Source of the DNA: Elusimicrobia bacterium RIFOXYB2_FULL_48_7 | Lineage (GTDB): Bacteria; Elusimicrobiota; Endomicrobiia; CG1-02-37-114; XYA2-FULL-39-19 | NCBI GenBank assembly: GCA_001800495.1 | Contig: MGVM01000066.1 | Coordinates: 1 to 10,558 of the forward strand | Direction: 5' to 3' | Length of the DNA: 10,558 bases | Shown: positions 5,886-10,558 of the stretch, piece by piece | Layout: the number at the start of each line of letters is the position of its first letter | Position numbering within the stretch: position 1 is the first letter of the stretch | The notes under the pieces: model-generated | Databases searched by the model: none | What the model was told of the DNA's origin: nothing | Seen by the model: only the letters and a program-made list of their open reading frames with translations | Program-made: the position numbers and the translations under genes

Positions 5886-7060
5886 TGGAAAAGAAATTAA
5901 AAATATTAATAATTGATGATGAACAGGGCCTGCGGGATATGCTTTCTTTTGCTTTGGGGCAGGAAGGATATATAGTCCTGACTGCTAAAAACGGAAAAGA
6001 GGGTACTGAAAAAGTTACAAAAGAAGAAGTTGATGTTGTCATTTCAGACATAAAAATGCCTGAAATGGATGGTATTACGGTCCTTGGAAAAATAAAGGAA
6101 ATCAAGCCTGAAGTGGAAGTAATTATGGCTACCGGTTATGGAACCATGGAAACTGCCATCGAAAGTTTGAGGAAAGGCGCTTTTGACTATATTAATAAGC
6201 CATTTAATATTGATGAATTGCTTTTTTTAATAAATAAAGTGTCAGCGGTCAAACAGCTTAAATCACAGCTTGTGAGCTTGAAGGAATTTGACAGGTTAAA
6301 AGATGAATTTCTTACGGCAATTTCCCATGAGTTCAGGACACCGCTTACATCAATTTCAGGCGCTATTGAGCTGCTTATGGACGATGAGGGAGTAGATAAT
6401 GAAGAAAAACTTGATTATCTGCCCTACTCCGCCCAGAATGTAAAACTATTGGAAATAATCAAAAGGCAGACAGAAAGAATAAGGGGCCTGGTAAATAATC
6501 TTTTGGATTTTGCAAAGATGGAAACAGGTTTTTGGGAATTAAAGAAACAAGGTGTTTCAGTTATTAAGCTTGTGGATGACGCAGTAAAAGGAATATTGTT
6601 ATTAGCTGAAAAGAGGAGAATAGAAATTAAACAACAGGTTTCCCTGGAAGGCCGGCAATACCAGGATGCTGGCTTAACAGCCGATTGTGACTCCGAACAG
6701 ATTGTGCGGGTCCTTACAAATTTATTATCAAACTCCATAAAATATACGCAGGAGTCCGGAAGAATAGCGGTCTGGTACGAAAGAATACCCGCAGGGGCCG
6801 GAAGTGAAATCAAGTTTACAGTAGAAGATAATGGCAAGGGAATCGCGGCGGAAAACCTGGAAAAAGTATTTGACAGGTTCTATCGTGTCGACCAGTCCTT
6901 GATAAGAGAAGAAGGCGGCGTTGGTTTAGGGCTCCCTATCTGCAAAAAAGTCATTGAACTGCATAAAGGAAGAATCTGGGTTGAATCAGAAGGCCTTGGC
7001 CGGGGCAGCAGGTTCATTTTTACAATACCGATAAACGAAAATAACATAAAGGGAAGGTAA
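5882..7060 (+). CDS. Receiver-first hybrid histidine kinase (REC-HK1)
   Basis: A 392-residue soluble protein with a receiver domain (about 6-122; D12-D13, phosphoacceptor D56 in ISDIKMP, T84 in ATGYG, K106 in NKPF) joined directly to HisKA (H149 in SHEFRTP). The HATPase domain follows: N280/N284 in the N-box, EDNGKG (315-320), FDRFYR F-box and GGVGLGL (345-351). The receiver is of the NtrC-like ATGYG class, unlike RR1 and RR2. With the receiver in front, phosphorylation by an upstream kinase probably gates the activity of this kinase, linking one two-component system to the next. The kinase core is of the SHEFRTP class, not HEINNP, so it is not a recent copy of HK1-3. ATG 5882 overlaps the RR2 stop. 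A second ATG at 5885 is also possible, with AGGGA at 5871-5875 serving either. The C-terminal tail NENNIKGR is unremarkable. Confidence 0.92.
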   Translation: MMEKKLKILIIDDEQGLRDMLSFALGQEGYIVLTAKNGKEGTEKVTKEEVDVVISDIKMPEMDGITVLGKIKEIKPEVEVIMATGYGTMETAIESLRKGAFDYINKPFNIDELLFLINKVSAVKQLKSQLVSLKEFDRLKDEFLTAISHEFRTPLTSISGAIELLMDDEGVDNEEKLDYLPYSAQNVKLLEIIKRQTERIRGLVNNLLDFAKMETGFWELKKQGVSVIKLVDDAVKGILLLAEKRRIEIKQQVSLEGRQYQDAGLTADCDSEQIVRVLTNLLSNSIKYTQESGRIAVWYERIPAGAGSEIKFTVEDNGKGIAAENLEKVFDRFYRVDQSLIREEGGVGLGLPICKKVIELHKGRIWVESEGLGRGSRFIFTIPINENNIKGR

Positions 7061-7065
7061 GGAAA

Positions 7066-7149
7066 ATGATAAAGAGAACAGTGGAAAGCGAGCTGAATAA
7101 AGGGGCAACCTTTAAAATAAAACTTCCGGCCGGGAGAGAATTGAAATGA
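7066..7149 (+). pseudogene. Remnant of a histidine-kinase C-terminus (27-codon ORF)
   Basis: A short ORF from ATG 7066 to TGA 7147-7149 encodes 27 residues containing VESELNKGATFKIKLP. This matches the last strands of the HATPase domain in HK2 (VESELNEGTTFRIRLN) and HK1 (VESEKDRGTVFKIKLP). Nothing else of a kinase lies before it: the 5' side is the stop of REC-HK1 at 7058-7060. Its stop overlaps the RR3 start as ATGA (7146-7149), the coupling expected of a kinase followed by its partner regulator. I infer that a full kinase once preceded RR3 and was deleted except for its tail. The surviving ORF has a possible ribosome site (GGAAGG 7052-7057) and may persist because it still couples translation into RR3. 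Confidence 0.75.
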
Positions 7150-7505
7150 GCGTTACAAAGAAAATACTGGTTATTGACGATGAGCAAGGTATAAGGGATA
7201 TGCTGAGTTTCGCCCTGCAGGGCGAGGGATACTCAGTAATCACCGCGGCCGACGGGATTGAAGGAATTATGAAATATACCGGTGAAAAAATCGACGCAGT
7301 CATATCGGATATAAAAATGCCGGGGCTTGACGGCCTGGCAGTGCTGGAGGAAATTAAAAAAGTCGAGCCCGGGGCTAAAGTAATCATAGCAACGGGTTAT
7401 GGAAGCATTGAGACAGAGAGCAGGATCCTGGAAAAGGGCGCGCGGTACATAAATAAGCCGTTTGAAATAAACGTTCTGCTGGAAACACTGACAAAACTGT
7501 TATGA
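7146..7505 (+). CDS. Single-domain response regulator, receiver only (RR3)
   Basis: A 119-residue receiver with D11-D12, phosphoacceptor D55 in ISDIKMP, T83 in ATGYG and K104 in NKPF. It has no output domain and ends right after the last helix. It belongs to the ATGYG class and is most like the receiver of REC-HK1 (shared IDDEQG.RDMLSFAL), not RR1 or RR2. One residue is missing relative to REC-HK1 just before beta-5 (GARYINKP against GAFDYINKP). This is a small in-frame difference that probably does not prevent folding. GGGAG at 7132-7136 is 9 nt from the ATG. The start overlaps the stop of the kinase remnant, and its own stop overlaps the HK4 start (ATGA 7502-7505). Its cognate kinase may be the lost one, with HK4 as the present donor. 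Confidence 0.9.
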   Translation: MSVTKKILVIDDEQGIRDMLSFALQGEGYSVITAADGIEGIMKYTGEKIDAVISDIKMPGLDGLAVLEEIKKVEPGAKVIIATGYGSIETESRILEKGARYINKPFEINVLLETLTKLL

Positions 7506-8614
7506 AAAAACAAACTGCCGATAACCTGCTTGAAAATATCCTGAACAGCTCGCTGGGCGTGTCCATTATTGCCACCGACCTCCGGCACAGAATAACGTTC
7601 TGGAACAGGGGCGCGGAGAATATTTTCGGTTTTACGCCCTCCGAGATCATCGGCTCGAAAGTGGACGCTTTGTATTCCGATACCCCGGAGACAAGGGAAA
7701 AAGTTTTGCTGCTCAGGAACAGCGTCGCCGCCGGGAAGACCCTGACAGTTGAAATACAGCAGAAGCGCAGGAATGGCAGCCCTGTTTGGGTCAGCCTCAC
7801 CGTGGCGCCCAGGACCGGCAGGAATGGTAAATTGGCCGGCGCTTTGGGAATCGGCGAGGACATAACGGAAAAGAGAGCAGCCCAGGAAAAATATTCAGCC
7901 CTTGAACAGCAGTTAATGCAGTCGCAGAAAATGGATGTCCTGGGCCGGCTGGCAGGCAGCATAGCTCACGATTTCAATAATTACCTGGCAGCGATAATGG
8001 GCTACTCCGGGATAATCCGGAAAAACCTCAGCCCTTCGGACATGAACAGCCGGGACCTGGAGGAAATTATCAGCGTGACAAAAAGCGCGGCTTGTTTGGC
8101 CGGCCAGCTGCTGGCTTTCAGCAGGAAACAACCCGCAGTCCTCCAGCCGCTTAATGTCAATGAAATACTGGCCGCGTTTGAAAAAATACTTATCAATGTC
8201 CTGGGAACCGGTATTGAACTGGTTTTCGACCTTGGAAAAAACCTGCCTGAAGTGAATTTTGACAAAAACCAGCTGCTGCAGGTTATTGTCAATCTGGCAA
8301 TGAACGCCAGGGATGCGGGCGCAGGCAGGCTGACAATAAAAACCAGCCTGCCGGCGGATAAGCAGGGGAATAATGAATTTGTGGAAATAACAGTTGCCGA
8401 TAACGGGGAAGGCATGGGCGATGAGGTAAAAAAACATTTGTTTGAGCCGTTTTTCACCACGAAGGAACCGGGCAAGGGAACCGGGCTGGGCCTTTCGGTT
8501 GTTTATGGCATTATAAAACAGCACAACGGCTTTATTACAGTTGACAGCAGGCCGGGCGCCGGGACGATTTTCAAGATAACCCTGCCTTGCGGGCGGCCGC
8601 AAGGCGCGCTGTAA
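7502..8614 (+). CDS. Soluble PAS sensor histidine kinase, HDFNN type (HK4)
   Basis: A 370-residue cytoplasmic kinase. One PAS domain (about 8-125, with WNRGAENIFGF and a GIGEDITEKR end) is followed by a coiled coil. The HisKA domain has H156 in AHDFNN, the form common in kinases paired with receivers in hybrid systems. The HATPase domain shows VNLAMNARDA (263-272), DNGEG (300-304), FEPFFTTK (314-321) and GKGTGLGL (324-331). All catalytic residues are present. ATG 7502 overlaps the RR3 stop, so the two are translationally coupled. The protein runs eight residues past the usual FKITLP end, and that tail (CGRPQGAL) is encoded by a perfect 9-bp hairpin. The gene is visibly richer in G and C at third positions than HK2 and HK3. 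RR3 or the receiver of the next protein are candidate partners. Confidence 0.92.
   Translation: MKKQTADNLLENILNSSLGVSIIATDLRHRITFWNRGAENIFGFTPSEIIGSKVDALYSDTPETREKVLLLRNSVAAGKTLTVEIQQKRRNGSPVWVSLTVAPRTGRNGKLAGALGIGEDITEKRAAQEKYSALEQQLMQSQKMDVLGRLAGSIAHDFNNYLAAIMGYSGIIRKNLSPSDMNSRDLEEIISVTKSAACLAGQLLAFSRKQPAVLQPLNVNEILAAFEKILINVLGTGIELVFDLGKNLPEVNFDKNQLLQVIVNLAMNARDAGAGRLTIKTSLPADKQGNNEFVEITVADNGEGMGDEVKKHLFEPFFTTKEPGKGTGLGLSVVYGIIKQHNGFITVDSRPGAGTIFKITLPCGRPQGAL
8584..8605. repeat. Perfect 9-bp hairpin encoding the HK4 C-terminal tail
   Basis: GCCTTGCGG (8584-8592) is exactly complementary to CCGCAAGGC (8597-8605) around a GCGG loop. It lies in the last codons of HK4, with the stop at 8612-8614. 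There is no T tract afterwards, and the next gene starts 25 nt beyond the stop, so it is not a clear terminator. It replaces or extends the normal end of the kinase. A short palindromic element inserted at the 3' end of the gene is the reading I favour. Confidence 0.65.
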
Positions 8615-8638
8615 AACCAAAAACAGGGAGAAAACAGA

Positions 8639-10207
8639 ATGGCGAACAAAATACTTATTGTAGACGATGAAATTAACGTCAGGAAAATGCTGGCTAAACT
8701 TCTGGAAAAGAAGTACGAAGTTGATGATGCCAAAGACGGCGTTGAAGCGGTCGAAAAACTCAACAGCGGCTCCTTCGGCCTGGTAATTTCAGATATCCAG
8801 ATGCCCCGGATGAACGGGTTTGTTTTGTTAAAAGAGATTAAGGCCACCTATATGGCTCTGCCGGTCATATTGATAACCGGTTACGGGAATATTGAAGACG
8901 CGGTAAAAGCGATCAAGCTTGGCGCCTGTGATTATGTCACAAAGCCCTTCAATAACGACGAGATCCTCTTTATAATCGAAAAATGCCTTTCCGGTGTGAA
9001 AGACCACCTGGAAGCGGTTTCAATGAAACAATGCATGTCCCTGTTTGAAGTGTTCCAGAAGGAAAAAGAAACCGCGGATCCGGATAAACTGCTGGAAATG
9101 ATACTGAATAAATCCCTGGAAACCATCAATGCCAGCAGCGGTTCCATTATGCTGCTGAAGGAAAAGGAGCGTGTATTGGAAGTCGTCGTGTCGCTGGGAT
9201 TAAAAAAGAAAATAGACAGGTTTATCCCCGTGGGGGAGCGGATAGCGGGGCAGTTATTCAAGGAAGGCGTGCCGGCAATCCTGCATAACGGGCTCAAACA
9301 ATACGAAAAGTTCAGGGATATTAAAGCCAGGAGCGAGATATTCTCTTCCATGATTATTCCCCTGAAAAACCAGGGTAAAATAGTCGGGACTATGAATTTT
9401 AACCGGCTGAACACATTCCCGTACAAGTTCACGGAGTTGGAACTGAACACCATGGAGCTTTTCGCTTCCTACATTGTCACGATTCTCATCCAGCTGGTGG
9501 CGCAGAGGAAATCCGTGGAACTGGATAAATTAAAAACTGAGTTTCTGGGCAACGTAAGCCACGAATTGCGCACTCCCCTGATGTCCATCAAGGGTGCCAT
9601 AGAGCTCATGCAGAATTCCGTCGACAAGGACACGGAAAAGACGCTTATGGGCATAATGGCGCGCAATTCGGACCGGCTGGACCGGCTGGTGCAGGATCTG
9701 CTTGATTTTTCAAAAATGGGTTCGGGCACCATGGCGTATAATTTCCAGGACACGGCGCCCGGAGGGCTTATAAACGAACTGCGGGATGAATTCCAGAACA
9801 GGTTCAAAACGAAAAATATCCGGTTCCTGATGGATATACCTGAAAACCTTCCCTTGATAAGGGCGGACGCCGGCAGGATAAAACAGGTTGTTTCAAACCT
9901 CCTTACAAACGCCTATAAGTTCACTCCTGAAAACGGCACAGTGGAGCTTTCGGTTTCAGATGAAGACAAAAAAATACTGATAAAGGTAAAAGACAGCGGT
10001 ATCGGGATCCCGAAGGCTGAACAGGAACAGATATTTGAAAGGTTCTATCAGGTGGACGGTTCCACAACCCGCACGGCGGAGGGCACCGGGCTGGGATTGA
10101 CAATAACCAGGCTGATCGTCGAAGCGCATAAAGGGAAGATCCGGGTGGAATCTGACGGGGTGCCGGGCAGCGGCACGGAGTTTACCGTTTTACTCCCGAA
10201 GAAGTGA
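8639..10207 (+). CDS. Receiver-GAF-histidine kinase (REC-HK2)
   Basis: A 522-residue soluble protein. The receiver (about 3-118) has D9-D10, phosphoacceptor D52 in ISDIQMP, T80 in ITGYG and K102 in TKPF. A GAF domain (about 147-288) contains SSGSIMLL, VGERIAGQ and the closing IIPLKNQGKIVGTMNF strand pair. It offers a pocket for a small ligand that the sequence does not identify. The HisKA domain has H308 in SHELRTP. The HATPase domain shows VVSNLLTNAYKF (417-428), DSGIGIP (452-458), FERFYQ F-box and EGTGLGL (481-487). As in REC-HK1, the N-terminal receiver suggests an upstream kinase gates this one, here together with the GAF ligand. GGGAG at 8626-8630 is 8 nt before the ATG. It is the last gene of the array, and a palindrome follows 10 nt after its stop. 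Confidence 0.93.
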   Translation: MANKILIVDDEINVRKMLAKLLEKKYEVDDAKDGVEAVEKLNSGSFGLVISDIQMPRMNGFVLLKEIKATYMALPVILITGYGNIEDAVKAIKLGACDYVTKPFNNDEILFIIEKCLSGVKDHLEAVSMKQCMSLFEVFQKEKETADPDKLLEMILNKSLETINASSGSIMLLKEKERVLEVVVSLGLKKKIDRFIPVGERIAGQLFKEGVPAILHNGLKQYEKFRDIKARSEIFSSMIIPLKNQGKIVGTMNFNRLNTFPYKFTELELNTMELFASYIVTILIQLVAQRKSVELDKLKTEFLGNVSHELRTPLMSIKGAIELMQNSVDKDTEKTLMGIMARNSDRLDRLVQDLLDFSKMGSGTMAYNFQDTAPGGLINELRDEFQNRFKTKNIRFLMDIPENLPLIRADAGRIKQVVSNLLTNAYKFTPENGTVELSVSDEDKKILIKVKDSGIGIPKAEQEQIFERFYQVDGSTTRTAEGTGLGLTITRLIVEAHKGKIRVESDGVPGSGTEFTVLLPKK

Positions 10208-10217
10208 TAAACGCACT

Positions 10218-10245
10218 TGTCATATCCGCGAAAGCGGGTATGACA
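10218..10245. repeat. Palindromic interspersed repeat, possible terminator of the kinase array
   Basis: TGTCATATCCGC (10218-10229) pairs with GCGGGTATGACA (10234-10245) over 12 positions with one G-U wobble, closed by a GAAA tetraloop. TCTATTTTAATT follows, so it could work as a weak intrinsic terminator for the array. Read on the minus strand it translates to VIPAFADMT. This closely resembles the VIPAFAGMT phrase known from spurious ORFs over a palindrome family (GTCATTCCCGC-type) seen in many bacterial genomes. Repeat identity is well supported. Its function here is inferred. Confidence 0.75.
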
Positions 10246-10558
10246 TCTATTTTAATTATGCTCAAACATATTTTTAAATTCATTCCGGTTTTACTGGTTT
10301 TCAGCTCCGGCTTAAACGCCATGAGCACAAAAACATATACCACGGATACTGATTTCCTGCAATTCTCTTTTGACGGGATTGCTGTCAACGGCGCCGGCGC
10401 CGCGGCCAAACTTGAGATCCTGCACAATTGGGTGAACATTGACCCCATGAACCCGCCCCCGGAGAGATATGCTGCTTCCATGGCTTACGACCTGGTGCTT
10501 TCAAGCGCCGTGCTGTTCGGCGGCGCTGATACCGGCAACAATGCGCTCCAGGACCTGT
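10240..10558 (+). CDS. Secreted kelch-repeat protein, N-terminal part (cut by right edge)
   Basis: An open frame with no stop before the right edge. ATG 10258 gives a clear signal peptide: basic start LKHIFK, hydrophobic core FIPVLLVF, and SSGLNA with likely cleavage after residue 21. ATG 10240, in the same frame, adds six residues (MTSILI) but lies inside the palindrome. Neither start has a convincing Shine-Dalgarno, so the start is open; the entry uses the longer form. Numbered from 10258, residues 67-100 contain PPERYAASMAYD, AVLFGG and a following LQDL. This is the classic kelch-motif pattern, a beta-propeller blade. The protein is probably exported and may bind polysaccharide or protein at the cell surface. 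It is separated from the kinase array by a likely terminator and has no evident link to signalling. GC content is high here, with a GGCGCCGGCGCC run at about 10390-10401. Confidence 0.75.
   Translation, partial: MTSILIMLKHIFKFIPVLLVFSSGLNAMSTKTYTTDTDFLQFSFDGIAVNGAGAAAKLEILHNWVNIDPMNPPPERYAASMAYDLVLSSAVLFGGADTGNNALQDL

Noticed and set aside
7420..7460. Frameshift or damage in RR3 because one residue is missing before beta-5
   Set aside because: The difference is a clean in-frame loss of one codon relative to REC-HK1. All phosphorylation residues and the reading frame are intact.
8584..8605. Rho-independent terminator at the end of HK4
   Set aside because: The stem is strong but no T tract follows, and the next gene begins 25 nt after the HK4 stop with a good ribosome site, so read-through is expected.
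10217..10244. Possible promoter TTGTCA (10217) and TATGAC (10239) with 16-nt spacing before the kelch gene
   Set aside because: Both boxes fall inside the palindrome arms, so the match is explained by the repeat, and the -10 box matches only four of six positions.
10182..10481. Minus-strand 99-codon frame at the right end containing VIPAFADMT
   Set aside because: This phrase is a well-known by-product of translating the palindromic repeat. The plus strand has a convincing signal peptide and kelch motif over the same bases.

Overview
The window is almost entirely a same-strand array of two-component signalling genes from a bacterium: six histidine kinases (one cut by the left edge), three stand-alone receiver-domain response regulators, and one stand-alone ligand sensor of the XylR-N/V4R type. 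It ends with the start of a secreted kelch-repeat protein that runs off the right edge. No lineage marker is present. The Shine-Dalgarno sequences, the standard code and the signal-peptide kelch protein suggest an uncultivated Gram-negative-type bacterium with many signalling genes. Naming a phylum would be a guess.

Layout. 2-763 is the C-terminal part of a HEINNP-type kinase (HK1). 774-2900 is a 7-TM, two-PAS HEINNP kinase (HK2), and 2956-3363 is a receiver-only regulator (RR1). 3449-4138 is the XylR-N/V4R sensor. 4148-5497 is a soluble PAS HEINNP kinase (HK3), followed 4 nt later by receiver-only regulator RR2 (5502-5885). 5882-7060 is a receiver-first hybrid kinase (REC-HK1). 7066-7149 is a 27-codon remnant of a lost kinase tail. 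7146-7505 is receiver-only regulator RR3. 7502-8614 is a PAS kinase of HDFNN type (HK4). 8639-10207 is a REC-GAF-kinase (REC-HK2). A palindromic repeat (10218-10245) separates this array from the kelch gene (from 10240 or 10258).

How the genes may work together. No gene in view has a DNA-binding, cyclase, diguanylate or other recognisable output domain. The array therefore looks like a multi-input phosphorelay. Membrane (7-TM), PAS, GAF and V4R inputs would feed kinases, and phosphate would pass to single-domain receivers and to receiver domains at the N-termini of two further kinases. The output must lie outside the window or be protein-protein. HK2-RR1 and HK3-RR2 look like duplicated pairs, and the remnant before RR3 suggests a third HK-RR pair that lost its kinase.

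Unusual structure. Several short palindromic elements lie inside reading frames: a 45-bp tandem repeat with a compensatory stem change in HK3, a hairpin insertion in the ATPase domain of HK1, and a perfect 9-bp hairpin forming the tail of HK4. Another lies between genes downstream of REC-HK2. Base composition changes near the kinase remnant, from AT-rich on the left (17 to 40% GC in three hand-counted 60-base lines) to about 50-57% GC on the right (two lines), which suggests the array was assembled from two sources.
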